A DNA stretch of 64,000 nt from Desulfoglaeba alkanexedens ALDC (GCF_005377625.1 NZ_CP040098.1:1116001-1180000), one strand, 5' to 3'. Positions 39,062 through 47,850 are shown, counted from the first letter of the stretch. Notes: generated by a model not told the origin, from the letters alone. Translations and numbers: made by a program.

Positions 39062-39340
39062 CCCTTCCTGTCTCTGTTAAGGTCTTGGTAGCGTAGAAAA
39101 TAATAGACCTAATATTTGATGCCAAATTCTATTTCCCCTCCCCTTGTGGGAGGGGATTAAGGGGAGGGGAATGTAACTGATTGACATACATTAATTTTCT
39201 CACCCTCACCCCAACCCTCTCCCATCAAGGGAGAGGGGGATTTTTCCCCTCGTTCCCAAGTTCCAGCTTGGGAACAAGAAGCAAAAGATCTGCACCCATT
39301 CTATTCCCCTCCCCTTGTGGGAGGGGATTAAGGGGAGGGG
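39062..39340. repeat. Repeats inserted inside the btu operon
   Basis: Between btuF and btuC lie two G-rich repeats (about 39,133-39,168 and 39,304-39,340), a related CACCCTCACCCCAACCC type repeat (about 39,202-39,238) and a palindrome (39,253-39,276). The last repeat overlaps the btuF 3' end and supplies its final codons and stop. Confidence 0.85.
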
Positions 39341-40266
39341 GAAAGGGGAAACTCTGGATGGAGAATGTCCGCCAGCCGCTCCAGCCCTTCCACCAGCCGC
39401 GGTGAAGGCCGGTCGAAGAGATCCGAATCCACGAGTACGATGCGGTCCGCGGCCACGGCGGGGATCCCCTTCCAGCGTCTCCAGAGGGCTTCGATATCCT
39501 GGAACCTACACCCCCGGGACATGGTCGAAACGACGATCACGTCAGGCCGAAGATCCATCACCTCTTCCACGCTGAGCCTCGGGTAGCTGGTGGGGCCTTC
39601 CGTGACGTTCAGACCTCCGGCGAGGGTCACCAGTTCGTGGGCGAAGGTCTGGGATCCCACGGACACGATGGGCGAAAGGCCGATCTGAAAGAAGACGCGG
39701 GGACGTTCCTCCACCGCCGAAACCCTTTCCACCACGGCTTCGATCCGCCGCCTCATGGAAGCCACCACTTCTTCCGCCTGCGCCTCGGCGTGGAAGAGCC
39801 GCCCCAGCGCCAGAAGCGTTTCCATAACCTCTTCCAGGCTCTTGGGATTAACCGCATAGACCGGAATCCCTAAAGCCTCCAGGCGCAAAACGGCTTCCTT
39901 CGGGTTGCCGTCCTTTACGGCCAGGCAAAGATCCGGCTTCAGAGCCACGATCTTTTCCAGATCTGGATGAATATAAGAACCCACCTTGGGAAGGGCTTCG
40001 GCCGCCGGCGGATAGTCGCTGAACCGGCTCACTCCCTTGAGGCGCCATTGCTGGCCGATGGCATAGACCATTTCGGTCAACCCCGGCGCCAGCGTCACGA
40101 TGCGGCGGGGATCGTCGGGAACCTGGACGCGCCGGCCCACCAGGTCCACGATCTCTTGCCCCTGGGCCGAAGCCGCCGTGATGCAACACCCGCAAAGCAG
40201 CCACAACCATAACCGGCCGATGGCTCCGCCGCGGCCTTTTCCTTGAAACAGCCGATCGCTTTCCAT
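39328..40266 (-). CDS. btuF: Periplasmic cobalamin-binding protein
   Basis: The 312-residue precursor has a basic start, a hydrophobic signal segment with a Cys pair (LWLWLLCGCCITAASAQG), and a periplasmic-binding fold beginning RRVQVPDDPRRIVTLAPGLTEMVYAIG. BtuF-like proteins deliver corrinoids to BtuCD. ATG 40,266 is preferred; a GTG at 40,281 overlapping the btuB stop is an alternative. The C-terminus (EFPLSPSP) is encoded by an inserted repeat, so the original end has been replaced. Confidence 0.88.
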   Translation of the reverse strand: MESDRLFQGKGRGGAIGRLWLWLLCGCCITAASAQGQEIVDLVGRRVQVPDDPRRIVTLAPGLTEMVYAIGQQWRLKGVSRFSDYPPAAEALPKVGSYIHPDLEKIVALKPDLCLAVKDGNPKEAVLRLEALGIPVYAVNPKSLEEVMETLLALGRLFHAEAQAEEVVASMRRRIEAVVERVSAVEERPRVFFQIGLSPIVSVGSQTFAHELVTLAGGLNVTEGPTSYPRLSVEEVMDLRPDVIVVSTMSRGCRFQDIEALWRRWKGIPAVAADRIVLVDSDLFDRPSPRLVEGLERLADILHPEFPLSPSP

Positions 40267-40277
40267 CGCCACACTCT

Positions 40278-42275
40278 TCACCGTTTGAAGGACAGGCCCA
40301 GCATGAAGGAAGCCCCGGGAGTGGAAAACCCGAATACATCCTCATAATCCTCATCGAGGATGTTCGACCCCTTGACGAATACCTCCAAATCCTCGGGAGT
40401 AAAACCCCACGGAACCCGGCAGGACACCACGGTGTCGAGGAGGAAGTAATCGCTGAGCTGCACTCTTTCGGGCGATGCCCAGTCCCGGTAGTCCACGTCA
40501 TCCCGGGAACCCACGTACAGACCCTTCACGAACGTTCTGAACCGCTTCCACCGCCAATCGAGCCAACCGGAGACCGTGGTCTCCGGGCGCCGAAGGAGCT
40601 CTTCGTCTTCTGTGAAGGCCACCGAATCAAGACCGCCGTCGTCGATCACTTCGGTATCGAGAAAGGTGATGTTAAGTCCGAGCGCGAGGGCGTCCCTGGG
40701 CCGAAACTCCGCTTGGCCTTCAATCCCACGGCTTCGCGCATCCTGAACGTTGAAGAAGTTGGGAAGCCTTTCGGGGGGCGCCGGAAAAGGGCTGGGAACG
40801 TAAGCGATGAGGTCTTCGTAGCGCGTATCGAAGTAGGTGAGGTGTACGCTGAGCCGGTCTTTCAACCAGGATTGATCGACCCCTACTTCCCAGGACGTCG
40901 CCGTTTCCGGCTCCAGGTCCGGGTTGCCGAGCGTCCACGGATCGTCTGCAAAGTTCTCATAGAAGGTCGGTTCCTTGATTCCCCTTCCCGCCGCAAATCG
41001 AAGCCGCGTTCCGGTCTCATGGAGATCCAAAGCCACGGACCCCCGAGGACTCACTTCACCGCCGAATTCCGTGTTGTCTTCAAACCGGACCCCGCCGGTC
41101 AGGTGCAGGCGCCCCCAGAAAGAAACGTGTTCCTGCACGTAGCCTGCCGTATTGGAGCGGTCCGCTCTAAGACGGGTGACTGCGTAATCCCGGGTTTCCT
41201 GATCATAGTCTTCCCCCTCGTATTCCGCACCGAAGGTGGTGACCGTCCGGAAAGCCTCCGACGTCTCCCAGGACACATTCGCATGGTAGTCGAAGGTCGT
41301 GCGCGATTCCGTGCTCTTGGAAGCAGTATCCACAAAATCCACTCCCAAGTCCAACGGATCGCGTATCTTGCGTTGGTTGCGATGGTAACCCACGGAAAAG
41401 ACGTTTTCCCACCAGGATGCGGCCATCACCTTCGATGACACCCCCACCACCGTATCCAGTTCGCGCTCATTCTGGTGCGGGTCCAGCGGCGAAAACTTGT
41501 CGCCCGCACTTTCCGTCGGATATTCGTAACGGCTGTCCACAAGTCTTCCTGTAAGGGTCACGTCCCAAGCGCTTGTAGGATAGAAGTCGAAGCGCGTACT
41601 CAACGTGTTATTTTCGAAGGCATTGTTGACCTCCAGGATGCCTTCGTCATCGATCCGGCCGTAGGCGGCCGAAAACCCCATATCGTCTTTGCCGCCGGAG
41701 ACGCGCAGGCGCTGGGTCCCCAGGTAATTCCCTTCATCGGATCGGATGCCGTGGCTGGTCGAGACTTCCAAGGCCGCAGGGCCGACTCCGGGCTGGGTGA
41801 AAATTTGGACCACGCCTCCCAAAGCATCGGATCCATAAAGGGCGCTTTGCGGCCCCCGGACCACCTCCACCCTTTCGATGTTGTCTGTGGAGAGCGTCTC
41901 CCAATAGAAATCGCCTCCTCCAAGATTCACCTGCACACCGTCGATCAGAACCAGCGTGTGATTCGATTCGCCCCCACGGGGAAACAACACGGTCTGCGAG
42001 CCCAGAGACCCGGTGCGCATCAATGTGAAACCCGCCACTTCCTGGAGCACTTCCGCCACGTCGGCCGCCTGCCGTGCCTGGATCTCTTCCTTCGTGATCA
42101 CCTCATGAGAAACTCCGACCTCACGCGCCGGCGTCTCCGTCCGTGTGGCGGTCACCACCACCTCATCGAGAACTACCGGCTCTCCTGGCATCTCACCGTT
42201 TCCACCGCCCGTTGCGGTACCCATGAAAAGAAGCCACAGAACCAACCCGAAAAAACCCTCCGCGAACCGTCTCAT
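40278..42275 (-). CDS. btuB: TonB-dependent cobalamin receptor
   Basis: The 665-residue outer-membrane protein has a signal peptide, a TonB-box-like segment (VVLDEVVVTATR), a plug domain (residues about 40-160; VRGPQSALYGSDALGGVVQIFT) and a 22-strand barrel ending in Phe-Lys-Arg (MLGLSFKR). The ATG at 42,275 has AGAGGAT upstream. It is the first gene after the riboswitch and terminator, so its transcription should fall when cobalamin is plentiful. Confidence 0.94.
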   Translation of the reverse strand: MRRFAEGFFGLVLWLLFMGTATGGGNGEMPGEPVVLDEVVVTATRTETPAREVGVSHEVITKEEIQARQAADVAEVLQEVAGFTLMRTGSLGSQTVLFPRGGESNHTLVLIDGVQVNLGGGDFYWETLSTDNIERVEVVRGPQSALYGSDALGGVVQIFTQPGVGPAALEVSTSHGIRSDEGNYLGTQRLRVSGGKDDMGFSAAYGRIDDEGILEVNNAFENNTLSTRFDFYPTSAWDVTLTGRLVDSRYEYPTESAGDKFSPLDPHQNERELDTVVGVSSKVMAASWWENVFSVGYHRNQRKIRDPLDLGVDFVDTASKSTESRTTFDYHANVSWETSEAFRTVTTFGAEYEGEDYDQETRDYAVTRLRADRSNTAGYVQEHVSFWGRLHLTGGVRFEDNTEFGGEVSPRGSVALDLHETGTRLRFAAGRGIKEPTFYENFADDPWTLGNPDLEPETATSWEVGVDQSWLKDRLSVHLTYFDTRYEDLIAYVPSPFPAPPERLPNFFNVQDARSRGIEGQAEFRPRDALALGLNITFLDTEVIDDGGLDSVAFTEDEELLRRPETTVSGWLDWRWKRFRTFVKGLYVGSRDDVDYRDWASPERVQLSDYFLLDTVVSCRVPWGFTPEDLEVFVKGSNILDEDYEDVFGFSTPGASFMLGLSFKR

Positions 42276-42380
42276 GCCGGATCCTCTCTGGTTGGACCGA
42301 AGCAAGAAGCTGTTTTTTTTCGCTTCTCCCCAAAAAAAGGAAGATCGTGCACGGGGGCCCACTTTCGCACACGCCGCCAC

Positions 42381-42411
42381 AAAAAAACCCGGGTTCCCAA
42401 AGAACCCGGGT
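42381..42411 (-). terminator. Intrinsic terminator between the riboswitch and btuB
   Basis: On the minus strand ACCCGGGTTC and its exact inverse form a 10-bp stem with a 5-nt loop followed by seven T residues, 105 bp before the btuB ATG. It is likely the expression platform of the riboswitch. Confidence 0.88.
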
Positions 42412-42480
42412 TGCCCGTTTCACCCAACGGTTTTCGCCCAGCCGCCGGTCCTCACCGCGAAGACGCGGCCGGCAGTTTGT

Positions 42481-42726
42481 TGCAGGCAGGTTTTCTGACT
42501 CTCGGATTCTCCTACCGGCTGCGCCTTCCCACCGGGCGCCCAACCTCCAACCCCCTCGAACTTCGAAACGCACCGTGGTATTCCAAAGGGTGCGCTCCGC
42601 CGAGTGAGCTCTTAAGCGGTCAAGCGCCCGCCAGTGGCCTTCCTGCAGCCTTCGTCCCCGATCACAGCGGCGGGCCCGTTCCCGATTTGCACGGGATTCC
42701 CTCTTGAACCTTTCGGCACCTGCAAC
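42481..42726 (-). promoter_or_regulatory. Cobalamin riboswitch
   Basis: Reading the minus strand in order: GGTGCC (42,715-42,720), AAGAGGGAATCCCGTG, GGGAACGGGCCCGCCGCTGT, GCCACTG, a GGGAAGGC segment, and the B12 box AGTCAGAAAACCTGCC next to 42,481. These are the conserved core elements of the AdoCbl/cobalamin aptamer in the correct order. It lies about 200 bp upstream of btuB. Confidence 0.95.
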
Positions 42727-42732
42727 GATTGG

Positions 42733-42762
42733 TTCCTACCAAGATGCTCTATCGGTTGTCAA
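42733..42762 (-). promoter_or_regulatory. Probable promoter of the btu operon
   Basis: On the minus strand TTGACA (42,757-42,762), an 18-bp spacer and TAGGAA preceded by TGG (an extended -10) end just before the aptamer. Confidence 0.5.
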
Positions 42763-42797
42763 GGCTTGTGCCTACCGTCATCGGTTTCGATTCGAGG

Positions 42798-42821
42798 TAA
42801 CATCTCAATAATGAGATGTTA
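42798..42821. promoter_or_regulatory. 10-bp palindrome with 4-nt loop, possible operator
   Basis: TAACATCTCA and its inverse surround AATA between the btu promoter and the His-rich protein gene. A direct repeat of GTTTCGATTC flanks it at about 42,784 and 42,823. It could be an operator for either gene. Confidence 0.4.
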
Positions 42822-42904
42822 TGTTTCGATTCCACGTAAACGTTTTGCGACGATCCGTCATCTAATGAATTAAAAAGTGAACCTTTGGCTACAGGAGGCG
42901 GATC

Positions 42905-43264
42905 ATGAAGGTGAAGACGTTTCTCAGTGTTGTGTTGGCGACGTTCCTACTCGCCATTACAGCGGATTCAGCTTTGGCCGACAGAAACCGTGTGATCGTG
43001 AACCATTATCATTATGGAGCAAAAACCTGGGGAAAGGGCCATCCGGGCTACGGGCCGCCGCATTTCGTGCGCGGCGACGCCTGTGGGCGAGGGCGGGTCG
43101 TAGTGGAACACCGGCATTATTACTCCGATGCGCCCTGCAGGCGTCACGTGCACTACCATGATCATTGTGACCACTGCTACCGGCGATCCGGAGGCTACTT
43201 CCTCGGAAGCGCTTTTTCCGACCCGGGCTGGTCGCTGATATTCAAGACCGGCGGCCGCTGGTAG
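42905..43264 (+). CDS. Secreted His-rich protein of unknown function
   Basis: The 119-residue protein has a clear signal peptide (MKVKTFLSVVLATFLLAI, cleavage after the ADSALA region). The mature part is rich in His, Tyr and Arg: NHYHYG, VEHRHYYSD, RRHVHYHDHCDHCYRR, with four cysteines. It probably binds metals in the periplasm. ACAGGAGG precedes the ATG. The end (FLGSAFSDPGWSLIFKTG) is hydrophobic. Gene order (B12 uptake on one side, a sigma unit on the other) gives no clear role. Not assigned to a family. Confidence 0.75.
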   Translation: MKVKTFLSVVLATFLLAITADSALADRNRVIVNHYHYGAKTWGKGHPGYGPPHFVRGDACGRGRVVVEHRHYYSDAPCRRHVHYHDHCDHCYRRSGGYFLGSAFSDPGWSLIFKTGGRW

Positions 43265-43332
43265 CGCCGACTCATGCGGTCACATGATCCCCAGGAGACG
43301 CGGCCTCTGGGCTTGCACAAAAAGGCGGTGTT

Positions 43333-44007
43333 GTGAGGGACGGCAAAGACTGCCCGGCCTGGCAGGGCGATTCGAATCCATCCTCAACGGTCGGTCCCGG
43401 CGGGTCGCTTCCCGGGTTTCCGGACGAAAAGGAACTGGTCCGGCGGGCCCGGGACGGTGACTTGAAGGCCATCGAGGAACTGGTATTCCTCCACCAGGCG
43501 ACGGTCTTCGCCACCGCCTATCGCCTGTGCGATTTCGACCGGGAGGAAGCCATGGACGCCGCCCAGGACGCCTTCGTCCAGGTGTTCCGTAAGATCGGGC
43601 AGTTTGAAGGCCGTTCATCGTTTGCCACCTGGCTTCATCGAATCGTGGTGAACACCTGCCTCCTCCAAAGGCGGCGCAAGGCGCGGCGTTCGCGGTTTTT
43701 CTTTTCCTGGTGGCCCTTCGGGCGGGATGAGGAAGGCGACGGCGCCTGCGAACGGGACTGGCCGGTTCCGGAAGACGGGAGCAATCCGGCTGACGACCTC
43801 TTGAACCGGGAACTTAAACGGGACGTCGTGTCCGCCTTGAAGGGCCTTTCACAAAGGCAGCGAACCGTTTTTCAACTCAAGGTTTTCGAAGAAATGACCA
43901 TTCCTGAAATCGCCGCGGCGACAGGCATGGCGGAGGGCACGGTCAAGAGTCACCTGTTCCGGGCGATGCGGACCCTCCGCCATCAGCTTGCAGGCTGGGA
44001 CAATTGA
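43333..44007 (+). CDS. ECF-type RNA polymerase sigma factor (RpoE-like)
   Basis: The 224-residue protein has region 2 (LVFLHQATVFATAYRLC...AQDAFVQVFRKIGQFEGRSSFATWLHRIVVNTC) and region 4 (LSQRQRTVFQLKVFEEMTIPEIAAATGMAEGTVKSHLFRAMRTLR). The first 35 residues are a disordered extension. GTG 43,333 is used, after AGGCGG. It is followed by its probable anti-sigma factor, which implies control by protein sequestration and an envelope signal. Confidence 0.93.
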   Translation: MRDGKDCPAWQGDSNPSSTVGPGGSLPGFPDEKELVRRARDGDLKAIEELVFLHQATVFATAYRLCDFDREEAMDAAQDAFVQVFRKIGQFEGRSSFATWLHRIVVNTCLLQRRRKARRSRFFFSWWPFGRDEEGDGACERDWPVPEDGSNPADDLLNRELKRDVVSALKGLSQRQRTVFQLKVFEEMTIPEIAAATGMAEGTVKSHLFRAMRTLRHQLAGWDN

Positions 44008-44027
44008 GAGTGAACGGGAGGGTTCCC

Positions 44028-44612
44028 ATGGGAGCTTGCAAAGACCACGAACAGAGACTGATCCTGGATGTTTTCGGCGAACTGAATTCCGAGGAACGTC
44101 GGAATTGGGAGGCCCACCTCCAGAGTTGCCCGGGCTGCTTCCGGGAACGGGAACGGCTGGCCCGCATCTTGACTGAAATCCGATCGGCGGGAACACCGCC
44201 TGAACTCACTCCGGCGGAATCCGCGCAGATGGCGGCCTCGGTGAAACAGCGACTTCAAGATGAGCGGCGGGCGGCGACTTTCAAACGGCAAGGCTATTGG
44301 ACCCGGGCCATCTTTCGGCCGGCGTTTGCAGCAGCGGGTCTGATCCTTGTGCTGAGCGGGTTTTTGGGCTACACGATGAAGGATCGTTTTGCCGACCTGT
44401 CACGGTGGTCGAAAGTAGCCCAGGAATCGCTTCCGGAAAACCAGGACCGTGAAATCGTTGAAAATCTGGAACTGCTGAAAGAGATGGAAACCATTCAAAA
44501 GCTGGTCAATATCGTGGACAAGGCCGGCAACGGGGGAGGTTCAGAACCGCGGGAATCCGAATTCCATTTCCAGGGTATGCGACGGCACGATGGAGGGAGC
44601 GGCCATGCTTGA
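44028..44612 (+). CDS. Zinc-finger anti-sigma factor
   Basis: The 194-residue protein has an N-terminal anti-sigma zinc finger with HLQSCPGC as part of the His-Cys-Cys site, one membrane span (AFAAAGLILVLSGFLGYTM) and a periplasmic helical tail. ATG 44,028 follows GGGAGG by six bases. Such proteins bind ECF sigma factors at the membrane and release them on an outside signal. Confidence 0.87.
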   Translation: MGACKDHEQRLILDVFGELNSEERRNWEAHLQSCPGCFRERERLARILTEIRSAGTPPELTPAESAQMAASVKQRLQDERRAATFKRQGYWTRAIFRPAFAAAGLILVLSGFLGYTMKDRFADLSRWSKVAQESLPENQDREIVENLELLKEMETIQKLVNIVDKAGNGGGSEPRESEFHFQGMRRHDGGSGHA

Positions 44613-45099
44613 GTGCCTTGATCCGACAAACGCGAGCAGGACAGTCGCTACGGGGATCCTGTTCACGTTGCTTTTCGCGCTGTTCGGTGCAGCGTCAGCC
44701 GGCGCTTCGATGAGGGACCTGGCAGGAAGGCATCAGGCCCTTGCATCGTCACACGCGCACGGAACTCGGCATGTCGATTGGGAGAAAACGTATGCCGGCC
44801 GAAACCGCGGGAACGATCCCCGGACGAACGGCAACCCTTCGGCTGAGGAAAAGCAGAACCTTCAGAAACGTTATAAAGAATGGCAGTCTCTCCCTCCGGA
44901 AAAAAAAGAACTTCTTCGCCGACGGATGGACCAGTATCGGAGCATGCCTCCCGACGAGCGGAAACTCTACGAGGAACGCCATCGCCAGTGGCGCCAACTG
45001 CCGCCGGAAGAACGACGCCGAATCGAAAACAACCTAAAGCGCTGGGAAGAACTCACTCCCGCGGAACGCGACGCCATCCGCAAGCGTTTCGGCAAGTAG
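44605..45099 (+). CDS. DUF3106 periplasmic helical-repeat protein
   Basis: The 164-residue protein has an N-terminal signal or anchor segment (GILFTLLFALFGAASAGA) and a C-terminal half of imperfect repeats of about 20 residues (W-x-LPPEKKELL, MPPDERKLY, LPPEERRRIE, LTPAERDAI). These charged helices look like sensor or chaperone proteins of envelope stress systems. It overlaps the anti-sigma gene by 8 bases, so it is likely part of the same signalling unit. Confidence 0.82.
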   Translation: MLECLDPTNASRTVATGILFTLLFALFGAASAGASMRDLAGRHQALASSHAHGTRHVDWEKTYAGRNRGNDPRTNGNPSAEEKQNLQKRYKEWQSLPPEKKELLRRRMDQYRSMPPDERKLYEERHRQWRQLPPEERRRIENNLKRWEELTPAERDAIRKRFGK

Positions 45100-45212
45100 C
45101 CGGATCGTGTTCGCAAGGGACGCTTCTCCGGCGTATCGTTTGCCCACCCGTTCCGCCGAGCCATCAGCGGATGGGCGCTGATCTCATGGAATCCCTTTGA
45201 GATCCTTCCCTC

Positions 45213-45983
45213 TCAGATCCATCCTCGAAGGCGATAGTAGACCAGTCCCAGGTACTCGTGAAGCGCGAGCGCACTCCCACGCAAGCCGGCCATGGTGGGA
45301 AGCCAGTCCCAGGGGCTTGGGGGAGCGCTTCCGGTCATGATGTCGCAGGGGATCGGCGTTACGTCCAGGCCGAGGCGCTCATAGAGGGCCATGGTTCTGG
45401 GCAGATGAAACGCAGACGTGACTACGCACACGTTCGAAACCCGCAGACCATCCAGCAGCGATCGAACGAAGAGGACATTTTCACGGGTGTTTCGGCTCTG
45501 ATCTTCCGTAACGAGGCGATCAGGGCGGATACCGGCCGTTTTCAGGTACTCGGCCAGTACGTGAGATTCCGGTGGAACCGTTTTGTCTCGCCCCTGGCCT
45601 CCCGCCAGGATGACCACCGCTCCTTCAAAACGTTTCGCCAGGGCCGCTCCGGCATGCATTCGCCGAAGCGACCACCCTTTGAGAGAGGGAAGGCCGTTTG
45701 CCGACGGATCCCGCGCTCCCAACCCTCCGCCGTGAATCACGATCGCGTCGCAGTGCAGTTTGTCCCCGTCGGGATACGGATAGGCATTTTCGAGAGGCTG
45801 CAGGAGGAGGTCTTTCACGGGCGAAACGGAAAGCAGGTAGAGCCCCAGGGTGGCGACGCCGAGCAGCAGGCCGGAAGCCTTCCGCCGATCGAGGTGAAGG
45901 AGCACCCCGGCCGCCAGCAGGAGAAGGATGAACAGCCCCGGCGGCAGGATCAGGTGGCTCAACAGCTGCGATAGCAGGTACAT
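45213..45983 (-). CDS. YdcF/ElyC-family membrane protein (DUF218)
   Basis: Two N-terminal membrane segments are followed by a DUF218 domain (AIVIHGGGLGARD, GGQGRDKTVPPESHVLAEYL, EDQSRNTRENVLFV, VVTSAFHLPRTMALYERLGL). ElyC/SanA/YdcF proteins have been linked to peptidoglycan and envelope polysaccharide control. It has 256 residues, the normal length. The substrate is unknown. Confidence 0.88.
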   Translation of the reverse strand: MYLLSQLLSHLILPPGLFILLLLAAGVLLHLDRRKASGLLLGVATLGLYLLSVSPVKDLLLQPLENAYPYPDGDKLHCDAIVIHGGGLGARDPSANGLPSLKGWSLRRMHAGAALAKRFEGAVVILAGGQGRDKTVPPESHVLAEYLKTAGIRPDRLVTEDQSRNTRENVLFVRSLLDGLRVSNVCVVTSAFHLPRTMALYERLGLDVTPIPCDIMTGSAPPSPWDWLPTMAGLRGSALALHEYLGLVYYRLRGWI

Positions 45984-46120
45984 CGGGCTTCGATCTCCGC
46001 TGCGTGCTCTTGTTCACGGGTCATCCTCGAAGCTCGCACCGCCTGACGTTCTTCCATGGAGTCGGCGGCGGCTCTGGACGCCCCGTCACGTCATAGCCTT
46101 GCATTGCAGGCAATCCCTAC

Positions 46121-46339
46121 GAGGCTGTCTGAGAACACCCTTCACCCTTCTGAGGATTGAGTGACCGTTTTTTCGCGTAGGGGCGGTTCGCGAACGGCAC
46201 TTAAGGAGCGATTCATGCCCTGTAGGGGCGCAGCCGCGCTGCGCCCCTACTTGCCGGCTATCGCGGCCAAGGCCGCTCCTACAGGAACAAGGAACCTCAT
46301 CAGGGCCCGACTTTCATGAGCTTGTTTTTGGGCAGGCCC
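46121..46339 (+). mobile_element. MITE-like composite repeat, intact copy 1
   Basis: It begins GAGGCTGTCTGAGAA and ends TTTTTGGGCAGGCCC; the ends are related imperfect inverted repeats. The interior has CTGTAGGGGCGCAGC and TCGCGGCCAAGGCCGC palindromes resembling REP sequences. At 219 bp it has no coding capacity. The same element lies inverted at 58,869-59,073. Confidence 0.7.
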
Positions 46340-46365
46340 TGCCGGCTGCTCAAGGAAACACCGCA

Positions 46366-46848
46366 TCATGCCGTCGTCCGCCCGGGCATCATGTGCTCAG
46401 GCATCCGCACGGCGACCACCTCCCCGCGGGCGCACTCCTCGCCCCCGGCACGGACCGTCACGGCAACGACCACCTTTCGCTCCTTGACCTCCCGGATCCG
46501 CCCCCGGACTTCCAGCGGGACTCCGAGAGGAGTCGGGCGCAGGAAGTCCACGCGAAGCGATGCCGTCACGAAGCGAAAACCCGGATCGGTTCCCATTTCC
46601 CGCCCGGCCGCCCGGTAGGCGGCGGCTGAAGCCGATCCCGTCCCGTGGCAGTCGATGACCGAGGCGATGAGCCCGCCGTAAACAACGCCGGGGATGGCCA
46701 TATGGTAGGGCCGAGGATGAAACACCGCAACCGTTTCATCCCCGTCCCAGTAGCTCTTCAGCTGAAGTCCGTGTTCGTTCAACCGGCCGCAGCCGTAGCA
46801 ATGGCTCAGTTCATCAGGATAGTAGTCCTGGAAAGCCTTTTCCGCCAT
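46366..46848 (-). CDS. PaaI/hotdog-fold thioesterase
   Basis: The 160-residue protein has a hotdog fold with HMAIPGVVYGGLIASVIDCHG in the position of the PaaI-family catalytic segment and VTASLRVDFLRPTPLGVPLEVRGRIREV. An N-terminal CYGCG pair is common to one subgroup. It probably hydrolyses an acyl-CoA. ATG 46,848 lies ten bases after AGGAGG. Confidence 0.82.
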   Translation of the reverse strand: MAEKAFQDYYPDELSHCYGCGRLNEHGLQLKSYWDGDETVAVFHPRPYHMAIPGVVYGGLIASVIDCHGTGSASAAAYRAAGREMGTDPGFRFVTASLRVDFLRPTPLGVPLEVRGRIREVKERKVVVAVTVRAGGEECARGEVVAVRMPEHMMPGRTTA

Positions 46849-47153
46849 GATCACCCGTCCTCCTTCCTCCCATCGATATGGAACTTCATCGACTCGCTGA
46901 AATGCAAAAAGCAAAGCCCCGCCGAGCCCACCCCTCACATTGTAGATAATTTTAATACAACCACATCACCGACCGACCTGATTCGCAGTAATCAAAAGGT
47001 GAGTGATTGTAGCGTGCGGACAGCCCGCAGCAGTGGGCGCGGCGTACCAGCTTTCTGTGCTGTTTGGTTTTCGCCAAAATACGGTGGGACAGGTGAAAGC
47101 CCGCTCTGCGGCCGACCCTGGCGGCGCCCGCCGCGGCGCCTTCGGGTACCCTT
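46849..47153. other. Gene-free interval
   Basis: The 305 bp between the thioesterase and the small TM2-like gene contain an AT-rich patch at 46,940-47,010. No gene, repeat or terminator was recognised. Confidence 0.4.
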
Positions 47154-47366
47154 TTACCCTCGGACACTTTCAAGCTCTTCGGCCTTCCGATATGCCGTGA
47201 CCGCCGCGATGATGTGGCAGATCCATCCGAGCGTCCCGCCGCTCCCGATCCACAAGCCGGGCGTCACGATGAGCCAGAAGACTCCCCGGAGAAAGTGACC
47301 GTTGTAGAACTGCCCAAGCCCCGGGAGAACGAGGCTCAATACCGCTGCATTGCCTTTCCTGGTCAT
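47154..47366 (-). CDS. Small TM2-like membrane protein
   Basis: The 70-residue protein has a Lys/Arg start and two hydrophobic spans, with VLPGLGQFYNGHFLRGVFW resembling the TM2 domain signature (GxGxFYxGxxxxG). AAGGATGG precedes the ATG. It lies in a zone of decayed genes but its own frame is intact. The function is unknown. Confidence 0.6.
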   Translation of the reverse strand: MTRKGNAAVLSLVLPGLGQFYNGHFLRGVFWLIVTPGLWIGSGGTLGWICHIIAAVTAYRKAEELESVRG

Positions 47367-47748
47367 GGTCCATCCTTTTCCATCTGTCCTCCGTGTTTCT
47401 TGGGAGCGGGCGGCCGCGGCCGATGTTCCAGCCCCTTCCGTTTCCACAGGGCCAGGGTGCGTTCGCCGAGGACGATTTTCCACGCACGGAAGGGCTTGAT
47501 ACCCACCGTCGCGCCGCCCGTCCGGCTCTTCTCCTAGCCGCAGCAGCGGAGGTCCTGGCGTTCGCAGCCGTGAAAATCTTTCTGCAGAATCCAGTCAGGC
47601 CACATGGACCGGAGGATCGACTCCCAGTGAGCGAACGGGGAGACCTTCTGACACACCACGGCACGGCAGCGAACCCCCCTCAGTGCTTCCACCCAGGTCG
47701 ATGGCAGCGAAGATGAAAACAAGGATGACGCCGACGGGCCCGCCGCCC

Positions 47749-47850
47749 CACCTTCTTGCCTTTCAGGTCCGCTGTGAGATTGATGTTGGAATCTTTTCGG
47801 GCGATGACCTGGACATGCTCGGGGAAAAGCGTGCACACACCGACAAGATT
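47749..47850 (-). pseudogene. Fragment resembling a TAXI-family TRAP solute receptor
   Basis: About 34 codons read LFPEHVQVIARKDSNI and TADLKGKKV, close to the pre-motif of TAXI-type periplasmic receptors. The similarity ends abruptly on both sides and no start or remainder was found. A Cys/His-rich open segment (minus strand, 47,534-47,680) that follows does not belong to that family. It is interpreted as gene debris. Confidence 0.35.
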
